Source of the DNA: Verrucomicrobiaceae bacterium
GTDB taxonomy: Bacteria > Verrucomicrobiota > Verrucomicrobiia > Verrucomicrobiales > Verrucomicrobiaceae
Direction: 5' to 3'
Assembly: GCA_947463285.1 (NCBI GenBank)
Contig: CANHTV010000234.1
Coordinates: 1 to 6,170 of the forward strand
DNA: 6,170 nt
This document shows, piece by piece, positions 1 through 5,732 of this stretch (the stretch's first letter is position 1; each line of letters starts with the position of its first letter). Position numbers and translations under genes: made by a program. The notes beneath the pieces are model-generated. The model saw nothing but the letters and a program-made list of their open reading frames with translations. It was not told the origin of the DNA and did not search any database.

Positions 1-147
1 ACTGGTGCAGTCGAATCGACTGCTTGTACCATCGATGAAATCGTTGCTGAAGTAGCTGCGGCACGTCAGACAGAGCGAGGAACCCGTGCTGATGATAAGC
101 GTAGCGAAACGGCCATGGAGGACCGCAAAAAAGAAGGTTACTTTTGA
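1..147 (+). CDS. cysD: Sulfate adenylyltransferase subunit 2 (CysD), C-terminal end only
   Basis: The first 48 codons read open from base 1 to a TGA and give the C-terminus of CysD, the catalytic ATP-pyrophosphatase-fold subunit of ATP sulfurylase. With CysN it converts sulfate and ATP to APS in the cytoplasm. What is visible is the family's tail: TGAVESTA, then a charged helix with RQTERGTRADDKR, then a basic stretch ending in KKEGYF. CysD proteins characteristically end in a similar lysine-rich stretch closing with GYF. The catalytic N-terminal part lies outside the window. cysN follows 46 bp downstream on the same strand, the usual cysDN order, which supports the call. No terminator-like structure is seen in the gap, so the two genes are probably one transcript. 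Confidence 0.93.
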   Translation, partial: TGAVESTACTIDEIVAEVAAARQTERGTRADDKRSETAMEDRKKEGYF

Positions 148-193
148 TCTTCCCGAGAACCCTGCAAACTCAATCAATCTACCTTTTTAAATC

Positions 194-1534
194 ATGGACG
201 TTCTCGTCAACCCAACCGAATCTTCTCTCCTTCGCTTCACCACTGCTGGATCGGTGGATGATGGCAAAAGCACGCTTATTGGGCGGCTGCTTTATGATTC
301 CAAATCCATTTTCGAAGATCAGCTCTTAGCTGTTGAAGAATCTTCCAAGCGACGTGGTGATGCTCATGTGAATCTTGCTTTGCTTACCGATGGTCTTCGT
401 GCCGAACGCGAGCAGGGGATTACGATTGATGTCGCTTACCGCTACTTTGCAACGCCAAGGCGTAAGTTCATCATCGCCGATACGCCTGGGCACATTCAAT
501 ACACTCGTAACATGGTGACTGGAGCCTCGACGGCCGATCTGGCCATCATTTTGATCGATGCCCGTCTGGGTGTTATCGAGCAAACGATGCGCCACACCTA
601 TCTGGCTTCTTTGCTACGTATCGGTCATATCGTGCTCGCCGTGAACAAGATGGACTTGGTCAATTTCGACCAGGCTGTCTATGACAAAATCGTGGGCGAG
701 TACATGGTCTTTGCCAAAGGCTTGGACAATCTGCCAAATGTCACTCCGATTCCAATGAGTGCTCTGAATGGTGATAATGTCGTTGATAAGTCCGACAACA
801 CACCGTGGTACACTGGGCCATCCCTCCTCCAGCATTTGGAAACCGTTTCAGTTCGAAGCGAAACCGCAGCTGATGAAGCTCGTTTTGCCGTTCAGTGGGT
901 GATTCGTCCGATTTCTGATCAGACGGATGCCAAGCTGGGTAATCTCCACGATTACCGTGGCTTCGCAGGCCGCATGGCTAGTGGCACATTCAAAGTGGGG
1001 GATGAAGTTTTGGTTTATCCCTCAGCAATGAAGTCCAGTATCACGGGTATACACACATTCGAGGGGCCGAAGGAAGAAGCGATACCACAATTAAGTTACA
1101 GTATCACCGTCGCCGATGAGATCGACACCAGCCGTGGAGGCATGATCGTCAAAGCAAATGAGCCAACGCAAACGGGCCACGAGTTTGATGCGATGATCTG
1201 CTGGTTTGCAGATAAAAAGACTCTCAAACCCCGTGGGCGTTTCCATCTTCGTCATACGACCAATGATGTCCGGGCCATCGTCACCGATGTACTCTACAAA
1301 GTGAACATCAGCACACTTGAAAAAAGCACCGAGAGCAAAGAATTTGCCCTCAATGACATCGGTTGTGTCCGCATTCGTTGTTCTTCTCCCATCTTTTTTG
1401 ATGAGTATTCCAAGAACCGTACCACGGGAAGTTTTGTGCTCGTTGATGAGCAGTCCAACAATACCGTGGCGGCGGGGATGATCATCAAATCTCTAGATGA
1501 GTCTTCTGATGACAGTTTAGAAGTGGCGATTTAA
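194..1534 (+). CDS. cysN: Sulfate adenylyltransferase subunit 1 (CysN), GTPase subunit of ATP sulfurylase
   Basis: This encodes a 446-residue elongation-factor-like GTPase that couples GTP hydrolysis to APS synthesis by CysD. All GTPase motifs are visible: G1 GSVDDGKS at 19-26, G2 around T77 in GITID (75-79), G3 DTPGH at 96-100, G4 NKMD at 151-154 and G5 SAL at 189-191. The remaining part corresponds to the EF-Tu-like beta-barrel domains II and III. The length is close to stand-alone CysN (about 475 in E. coli). There is no second P-loop, so no APS kinase (CysC) is fused. The ATG at 194 is chosen because the protein then begins about 18 residues before G1. There is no Shine-Dalgarno sequence ahead of it. 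It follows cysD by 46 bp. Its TAA overlaps the stop codon of the convergent RidA-family gene by four bases. Confidence 0.97.
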   Translation: MDVLVNPTESSLLRFTTAGSVDDGKSTLIGRLLYDSKSIFEDQLLAVEESSKRRGDAHVNLALLTDGLRAEREQGITIDVAYRYFATPRRKFIIADTPGHIQYTRNMVTGASTADLAIILIDARLGVIEQTMRHTYLASLLRIGHIVLAVNKMDLVNFDQAVYDKIVGEYMVFAKGLDNLPNVTPIPMSALNGDNVVDKSDNTPWYTGPSLLQHLETVSVRSETAADEARFAVQWVIRPISDQTDAKLGNLHDYRGFAGRMASGTFKVGDEVLVYPSAMKSSITGIHTFEGPKEEAIPQLSYSITVADEIDTSRGGMIVKANEPTQTGHEFDAMICWFADKKTLKPRGRFHLRHTTNDVRAIVTDVLYKVNISTLEKSTESKEFALNDIGCVRIRCSSPIFFDEYSKNRTTGSFVLVDEQSNNTVAAGMIIKSLDESSDDSLEVAI

Positions 1535-1968
1535 AGGATCTCGAAGATCGCCTCGACCTCAACTGCTGCACCAGTCGGCAGTTGAGCGAAGCCCAAAGCA
1601 CTGCGCGCGTGGTAGCCGTCTCCGTCTTTACCAAAAATGGAGTGCAGTAGGTCTGAGCATCCATTGATCACGAGATGCTGATCGGTGAACTCCAATGTCG
1701 AATTGACGCAACCTAGAACCTTGATGACCCGCAGGTTGTCTAGAGTGCCGTGAGTATTCCAAACCGAACGCAGTATCTTTTCGGTACAATTACGGGCGGC
1801 TTGGTAGCCTTCATCGACAGAGACAACAGCACCGAGTTTACCTTTGAGATCACTCACATGGCCGGAGGTGATGAGTTGATTGCCTGAACGGATGCAAAGA
1901 TTGAGATAGCCCGGGCTCTGTTTTTCGAAAACGATACCCTGAGATTCAGCATTGGATTGGTATGACAT
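1531..1968 (-). CDS. RidA/YjgF/UK114-family protein
   Basis: This is a 145-residue protein of the Rid superfamily: small cytosolic proteins, typically trimeric, some of which hydrolyse reactive enamine/imine intermediates. Family landmarks are an RSGNQLITSGH strand near the N-terminus, GKLGAVVSVDEGYQAAR, a LGCVNST strand, NGCSDLLHSIFG, and the C-terminal HARSALGFAQLPTGAAVEVEA block. The Arg in HARS (residue 122 from the chosen ATG) sits where the substrate-carboxylate-binding Arg of active RidA lies. The NG-S-LL-FG and RSA-G--LP patterns resemble the YjgF-like subgroup cd02199/PF14588 more than classic E. coli RidA, so the substrate is uncertain. I use the ATG at 1968. An ATG at 1980 and a TTG at 2007 are in frame, but neither has a Shine-Dalgarno sequence. 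It converges on cysN, so it is not part of the sulfate operon. Confidence 0.9.
   Translation of the reverse strand: MSYQSNAESQGIVFEKQSPGYLNLCIRSGNQLITSGHVSDLKGKLGAVVSVDEGYQAARNCTEKILRSVWNTHGTLDNLRVIKVLGCVNSTLEFTDQHLVINGCSDLLHSIFGKDGDGYHARSALGFAQLPTGAAVEVEAIFEIL
1558..1586. repeat. Perfect 9-bp inverted repeat just past the cysN stop
   Basis: CTCAACTGC (1558-1566) and GCAGTTGAG (1578-1586) are exact reverse complements separated by 11 bases. The repeat begins 24 bp after the cysN stop and lies inside the 3' end of the opposing RidA-family gene. It could form a hairpin at the 3' end of the cysDN transcript. No T-run follows on the + strand, so it is not a canonical intrinsic terminator. That part of the RidA-family gene encodes the conserved QLPTGAAVEVE segment, so coding constraint could also explain it. 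Confidence 0.45.
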
Positions 1969-2101
1969 AGAGGCCTGCATAAAGCGTGCGGCGTCGGGTT
2001 TAATCAAGAATTAAGGTTAGGTGTTTATAGCCGACTATGTATCCGTCGCTGAGGTGAATTTCAGGTTGCCAGCCTGCTGACGGGATGTGACTTTCATTGC
2101 C
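1969..2101. promoter_or_regulatory. Short divergent gap that must hold two promoters
   Basis: This gap of about 130 bp separates the RidA-family gene (reading left) from the DUF3307-like gene (reading right), so promoters for both should lie here or close by. The stretch 2008-2050 is noticeably AT-richer than its flanks, with TTAAGG (2011-2016) and TATGTA (2036-2041) 19 bp apart, a poor match to a sigma-70 promoter. A short ATAG/CTAT dyad lies at 2027-2038. No box is strong enough to call. The function is inferred from gene orientation alone. Confidence 0.3.
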
Positions 2102-2500
2102 ATGTTTGACCTCCTGGAGTTTCCCCCAAACGATCTGCTGACAGCTTTCCAGGCTCTGTTTGCCTTGTGCATTGGCCATGCATTGGCAGACTTTCCACTT
2201 CAGGGTGAATATCTGGCCACTGGGAAAAACCGCCGCCTGCTCGCACGCTTACAAGATCCGGCCCGCCCAGAGCAGATCTGGTTCGTGTGCATGTCTGCAC
2301 ATTGCCTGATCCATGCGGGGTTCGTCTGGATCATCACTGGTTCACCACTCCTTGCTTTGGTGGAACTCGTTCTTCACTGGAGCATTGATGTCGCAAAATG
2401 CAGCGGTAAGACCTCCTTTAACCAAGATCAGCTCATGCATGTCCTGTGCAAGCTGGGGTATGTCGTCGCAGCGTCGGCCATGCATTTAGTCAGTGCGTGA
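2102..2500 (+). CDS. DUF3307-like small integral membrane protein
   Basis: This predicts a protein of 132 residues with three or four hydrophobic segments and no signal peptide. Its pattern of polar residues within membrane helices matches DUF3307 (PF11750), as recalled, not searched. Those residues, numbered from this ATG, are GHALADFPLQ at 25-34, paired histidines H67 and H71 in AHCLIH, E88/H92/D96/K99 in ELVLHWSIDVAK, and DQLMH at 109-113. The repeated intramembrane His/Asp residues could bind metal or form an active site, but the family has no established function. I chose the ATG at 2102. A GTG at 2087 would add five residues, and neither has a good ribosome binding site. Its TGA directly abuts the stop of the convergent ThuA-domain gene. 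It appears monocistronic and its partners are not evident. Confidence 0.82.
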   Translation: MFDLLEFPPNDLLTAFQALFALCIGHALADFPLQGEYLATGKNRRLLARLQDPARPEQIWFVCMSAHCLIHAGFVWIITGSPLLALVELVLHWSIDVAKCSGKTSFNQDQLMHVLCKLGYVVAASAMHLVSA

Positions 2501-3259
2501 TTAGTGAACAGATCCACCTCGTGAGGAAATCTGCTCCCGAGCCTGCTCCACCGGCACATGACGTGGCGTGTTTGCCGGTGAACCCTGCGGCCGCGCCCAG
2601 CGGATGCTATTGGCGATCACACGCTGCACATCGTGATGGTGATAAATCGGATACACCTCATGCCCTGGGCTGAAATAAAAGATACGCCCGCTGCCGCGTG
2701 TCCACGTCGCCCCGCTACGAAAGACCTCGCCGCCTTGAAACCACGACACAAAGATCAGCTCATCCGGCGTCGGAATGCCAAACGGCTCGCCATACATCTC
2801 CGATTGCTCGATCTCAATGCAGTCACCAAGCCCTGCTGCGATGGGATGCCCCGGATTCACCACCCAAACGCGTTCCCTCTCGCCCGCCTCACGCCAGCAG
2901 AGCGCGCAGCTCGTGCCCATGAGCCGCTTAAAGACCTTCGACCAGTGCCCTGAGTGCAAAACAATCAATCCCATGCCCGCCAGCACTCGCTGCTGCACGC
3001 GCGTCACCGTTACTTCGAGCACCTGATCATGCGCCGCATGTCCCCACCATAGCAGGACGTCCGTTTCATCAAGAATCGCCTGTGAAACGCCCTGCTCCGG
3101 CTCATCGAGCGTCGCCGTGCGGATGACGAAGTCGTCGCTTTTGCTCAAAACCTCCGCTAGCAGCCCATGAATGCCCTTCGGGTAAATCGCCGCCACCGTC
3201 GGGTTTTGACGTTCGTGCACGAATTCGTTCCAGATGGTGACGCGAATGGGGGATGGCAT
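2501..3259 (-). CDS. ThuA-domain protein (trehalose utilization family)
   Basis: This is a 252-residue cytosolic protein of the ThuA family (PF06283), which has a class I glutamine amidotransferase-like fold. In rhizobia ThuA acts with ThuB in trehalose/disaccharide catabolism. Family motifs in order are RVTIWNEFVHE at 6-16, DVLLWWGHAAHDQV at 67-80, LHSGHWSKVFKRLMG at 101-115, NPGHPIAAGL at 135-144, EMYGEPF at 154-160 and GRIFYFSPGHEVYPIY at 191-206. The His-rich turns are typical. About 25 residues after position 227 form a polar tail not expected in the family core. The ATG at 3257-3259 starts right at the family's N-terminus, without a clear Shine-Dalgarno sequence. No sugar dehydrogenase or ABC transporter lies next to it here, so a trehalose role is not supported by context. 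ThuA-like domains occur in many uncharacterised sugar-related proteins. Confidence 0.92.
   Translation of the reverse strand: MPSPIRVTIWNEFVHERQNPTVAAIYPKGIHGLLAEVLSKSDDFVIRTATLDEPEQGVSQAILDETDVLLWWGHAAHDQVLEVTVTRVQQRVLAGMGLIVLHSGHWSKVFKRLMGTSCALCWREAGERERVWVVNPGHPIAAGLGDCIEIEQSEMYGEPFGIPTPDELIFVSWFQGGEVFRSGATWTRGSGRIFYFSPGHEVYPIYHHHDVQRVIANSIRWARPQGSPANTPRHVPVEQAREQISSRGGSVH
2509..2580. repeat. Two inverted repeats just past the DUF3307-like gene
   Basis: Two dyads follow the + strand stop at 2500. The first is CAGAT (2509-2513) with ATCTG (2529-2533), enclosing a small CCT/AGG stem. The second is a perfect 8-bp pair, CACCGGCA (2549-2556) and TGCCGGTG (2573-2580), with a 16-base loop. Both sit inside the 3' end of the ThuA-domain gene, in its non-conserved tail. 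They could form the RNA 3' end of the DUF3307-like transcript. The loop of the second is long and no clear T-tract follows, so a terminator role is only a possibility. Confidence 0.35.
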
Positions 3260-3497
3260 GGAAAAGATCTAGGCGGATGACGAGCCGTTTGGCAAGCTCC
3301 TGGTGATCAGTCTGAGCAACTAAACGACATTCATTAAGGGAGAGATGCGTTGGGCTTTTCAGGCAAATCATGCGGTCATAGCTACTGTGTTCTATGCCTG
3401 TTATTTTAGTTGGCGGCTTTAGCATGTTTTTGAATTAAGTCTTCGGCTTAACTGCCGATAGGATGCCCCACTCTCGACCGTCCTTTCCCACTTCATC
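3260..3497. promoter_or_regulatory. Divergent intergenic region between ThuA-domain gene and SDR operon
   Basis: These 238 bp lack a credible gene and must carry promoters for the ThuA-domain gene (leftwards) and the dehydrogenase/CoA-transferase/thiolase operon (rightwards). The centre, roughly 3300-3440, is AT-richer than the genes on either side. It contains CAGGCA (3360-3365) with TGCCTG (3395-3400), and nested CATAG (3377-3381) with CTATG (3392-3396). Such dyads could be operator half-sites. I cannot identify a confident -35/-10 pair. The reading frames crossing it resemble no protein family. Confidence 0.4.
3435..3451 (+). other. Small UUCG-capped hairpin in the SDR operon leader
   Basis: TTAAG (3435-3439) pairs with CTTAA (3447-3451) around a C-TTCG-G cap, with one bulged T at 3440. 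The C(UUCG)G tetraloop is an unusually stable RNA loop. It ends 46 bases before the SDR ATG, so it may lie in the 5' leader of the operon mRNA or overlap its promoter. The stem is short and AT-rich, and no T-run follows, so it is not a convincing terminator. Confidence 0.3.
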
Positions 3498-4256
3498 ATG
3501 ATCCCCATCGACCTCAGCGGCAAAGTCGCCCTCATCACTGGAGCCTCACAGGGCATCGGTGCGCAGATCGCGCGGACCTTTCATCGCGCGGGAGCCACGG
3601 TGGTGATCAATCATCCGGGATTTCCGAACACGGCAGCGGATGCCCAGGCGCTCGCCGATGAACTGAACGTCCACCGCTCGGATAGTGCCCGAGTGATCGC
3701 TGCGGATGTCTCGAAACCTGAGCAGGTGCAGTTGATGATGGGAGAGGTTCAGGCGACCTGCGGCGCTCTCGATTATCTGGTGAACAACGCCGCGATTATC
3801 AAGGACCGCACCATCGCCAAGATGAGTCTTGATGAGTGGGATGCGGTGATCGACGTGAACCTCTCCGGCGTCTTTTACGGCTGCAAATACGCGCTCGAAA
3901 TCATGCGCGAAGGTGGAGCCATCGTCAGCTTCGGCAGCATCGCAGCGATCCAGGGTTTCTTCGGCCAAGCCAACTACGCCTCCGCGAAAGCGGGCGTGCA
4001 GGCGATGATGCGCGTACTCAGTCGTGAGGCAGCCAGGAAGAACATCCGCGCCAATGCCATCGCCCCAGGGGTGATCGATACCAGCATGGCGGCGACCATT
4101 CCCGAATCCGTGCGTGCCGAGATGATCAAAAACGTCCCGCTTGCCCGCTTCGGCACCACGGAGGAAGTCGCCAATGTCGTGCTCTTCCTCTGTTCGCCGC
4201 TCGCCAGTTACGTCACGGGTCAGACGATCGAGATCAATGGAGGCTGGAGAGGTTGA
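3498..4256 (+). CDS. Short-chain dehydrogenase/reductase (FabG / 3-hydroxybutyrate dehydrogenase type)
   Basis: This is a 252-residue classical SDR, a cytosolic NAD(P)-dependent oxidoreductase. Seen directly: the Rossmann motif TGASQGIG at 14-21, a D70-V71 adenine-ring site, NNAA at 96-99, catalytic N121, S147 (in GSIAA), Y160 and K164 (YASAK), the PGVIDT loop after the sixth strand, and the C-terminal GQTIEINGGW. By sequence it looks like 3-oxoacyl-ACP reductase FabG. However, it lies directly before a CoA-transferase and a thiolase, so oxidation of 3-hydroxybutyrate or interconversion of acetoacetyl-CoA and 3-hydroxybutyryl-CoA is more likely than fatty acid synthesis. Position 18 is Gln, where NADPH-using FabG usually has Arg, and the end of strand 2 is Asn38. 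Cofactor preference is therefore open. It is the first gene of the operon; the ATG at 3498 has no Shine-Dalgarno sequence. Confidence 0.93.
   Translation: MIPIDLSGKVALITGASQGIGAQIARTFHRAGATVVINHPGFPNTAADAQALADELNVHRSDSARVIAADVSKPEQVQLMMGEVQATCGALDYLVNNAAIIKDRTIAKMSLDEWDAVIDVNLSGVFYGCKYALEIMREGGAIVSFGSIAAIQGFFGQANYASAKAGVQAMMRVLSREAARKNIRANAIAPGVIDTSMAATIPESVRAEMIKNVPLARFGTTEEVANVVLFLCSPLASYVTGQTIEINGGWRG
4246..4252 (+). promoter_or_regulatory. Strong ribosome binding site deciding the CoA-transferase start
   Basis: GGAGAGG lies in the last codons of the SDR gene, six bases before the ATG at 4259. It fixes that ATG as the start. A TTG at 4253 in the same frame would sit directly against the site with no spacer and is therefore unlikely. 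Confidence 0.75.
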
Positions 4257-4258
4257 TC

Positions 4259-5701
4259 ATGCGCGCCCCAGCCATCATCGCCACTGCTGTCGAAGCCATC
4301 GCAGCCATTCCTTCGGGGGCGACGGTGGCGGTTGGTGGATTCGTTGGAGCAGGGCATCCTGAGATGTTGACGTCGGAGCTGGAACGGCGATTTCTTGAAA
4401 CCGGCACGCCCAATGATCTTACGCTCTATTATTGCGCCGGGCAGGGAGATCGGGCTGAGCGTGGGCTGAACCACTTTGCTCACGCACGTTTGATCAAACG
4501 AGTGATCGGCGGACACTGGAACCTCGTGCCGAAGCTTGGTACGCTGGCTTTGGCGAACGAGATCGAGGCTTACAACTTCCCGCAAGGCGTTCTTAGCGTG
4601 TTGTTGCGCGAGATCGCGGCGAAGCGGCCTGGACTCATCACGCAGGTGGGACTCAACACTTTCATCGACCCGGCTCAATGCGGCGGCAGGATGAATGCAC
4701 GCACCACGGAGACACTCGTCGAGCGAATCGAACTCGATGGCCAAACGTGGCTGCGCTACAAACCGGTGCCGATTCATGTCGGGCTCATCCGTGCAACCTA
4801 TGCCGATAAGCGCGGGAACCTCAGTGTGGATAAAGAAGGCCTGATTGGCGAGGTGCTTCCCATTGCCCAAGCGGCGAAAAATCACGGGGGCATCGTCATC
4901 GCGCAGGTCGAGTGCATTGTGGATCAATTGCCAGATCCTAAGTCCGTGCGCGTGCCGGGCATCTTGGTGGATTACCTCGTCGTCAGCGGCGGTGTGCAAC
5001 ATGACCAGACCTTCGGTGAGGTCTTCAATGAAGACTTCGTCATCACTCGCGATGGCGGTTTTAATCTGCCGACCATGCCGGAGTCTGAACGCAAGGTCAT
5101 CGGCACGCGAGCACTGCGGGAGATTCGTGCGGGCGACATCGTGAACCTCGGCATCGGCCTGCCAGAAAGTGTGGCCATGGTCGCCGCCGAGACGGGAAGG
5201 CTGGGTGAATTCACCCTCACCGTGGAAAGCGGCCCCATCGGCGGCGTGCCAGCCTCGGGGCTGAACTTTGGATGCAGCCACTTTCCTGAGGCCATCATCG
5301 ACCAGCCATCGCAATTCGATTTCTACGACGGTGGCGGGCTCGACATCGCCGTGCTCGGCGCGGTGGAGGTGGATGCGGAGGGTAGCGTGAATGTCACGAG
5401 TTTCGCGGACCGTTTCGCGGGTGTCGGTGGCTTTGTGAACATCGCTCAAAGCGCTCAGCGACTCGTTTTTTGCTGCACTTTTCAGGCGAAGGGGCAGCCG
5501 AAGTTCGTGCGCCAGATTCAGCACGTTTGTTTCCACGGCCCGACAGGCGTTGCGCGAGGTCAGCAGGTGCTTTATGTGACCGAACGTGCTGTCTTTGAAC
5601 TTACGGCAGGCGGAATGCGGCTCGTCGAGATCTCTGACGGGTATGATTTGCAGACCGACATTCTCGATCAGATGGAATTCAAGCCCGCCGTGGCGCTTTG
5701 A
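4259..5701 (+). CDS. Single-chain acyl-CoA:acetate/3-ketoacid CoA-transferase (YdiF/Pct type)
   Basis: This encodes a 480-residue family I CoA-transferase with both PF01144 halves fused. The enzyme moves CoA between short acids (acetate, propionate, acetoacetate) through a glutamyl-CoA thioester. In the first half GGFVGAGHPE is at 26-35. The middle contains the FIDP and GGRMNARTTE segments that mark YdiF/Pct proteins. The second half has NLGIGLPE at 296-303 and the catalytic Glu at 323 in VESGPIGGVPASG, followed by FYDGGGLD and an FADRF-type segment. It is about 45-50 residues shorter than YdiF or propionate CoA-transferase (about 525-530). Part of the difference is at the C-terminus, which stops soon after DILDQMEF. 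The start is two bases after the SDR stop, indicating translational coupling. A thiolase follows 31 bp later. Acetoacetate or 3-hydroxyacid activation is inferred; the exact acid cannot be read from sequence. Confidence 0.94.
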   Translation: MRAPAIIATAVEAIAAIPSGATVAVGGFVGAGHPEMLTSELERRFLETGTPNDLTLYYCAGQGDRAERGLNHFAHARLIKRVIGGHWNLVPKLGTLALANEIEAYNFPQGVLSVLLREIAAKRPGLITQVGLNTFIDPAQCGGRMNARTTETLVERIELDGQTWLRYKPVPIHVGLIRATYADKRGNLSVDKEGLIGEVLPIAQAAKNHGGIVIAQVECIVDQLPDPKSVRVPGILVDYLVVSGGVQHDQTFGEVFNEDFVITRDGGFNLPTMPESERKVIGTRALREIRAGDIVNLGIGLPESVAMVAAETGRLGEFTLTVESGPIGGVPASGLNFGCSHFPEAIIDQPSQFDFYDGGGLDIAVLGAVEVDAEGSVNVTSFADRFAGVGGFVNIAQSAQRLVFCCTFQAKGQPKFVRQIQHVCFHGPTGVARGQQVLYVTERAVFELTAGGMRLVEISDGYDLQTDILDQMEFKPAVAL

Positions 5702-5732
5702 CTGTATTGACCTTTTGACCGAATTGAAGCTC

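Noticed and set aside
144..329. 61-codon frame bridging cysD and cysN
   Set aside because: It overlaps the cysD stop and the P-loop region of cysN in a different frame and has no family features.
2633..3026. Overlapping + strand frames of 74-106 codons opposite the ThuA-domain gene
   Set aside because: Several frames open together with Pro/Arg/Ser-rich translations, which is typical of GC-rich antisense shadows. The minus strand encodes a full ThuA domain.
3369..3405. Resemblance to the lac promoter/vector region (GTCATAGCT followed by CTGTGT and TGTTAT)
   Set aside because: The match is broken by gaps and substitutions, and the lac operator core is absent, so chance similarity is more likely than vector sequence.
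3102..3425. 107-codon minus-strand frame running from the intergenic region into the ThuA-domain gene
   Set aside because: It overlaps the start of the ThuA-domain gene in another frame and resembles no protein family I know.
3546..3968. 140-codon antisense frame in the SDR gene
   Set aside because: It is a shadow of a well-supported SDR gene, with no domain signal.
4253..4258. TTG as the CoA-transferase start, overlapping the SDR stop
   Set aside because: The GGAGAGG site would directly abut it. The ATG at 4259 has correct spacing and the expected N-terminus.
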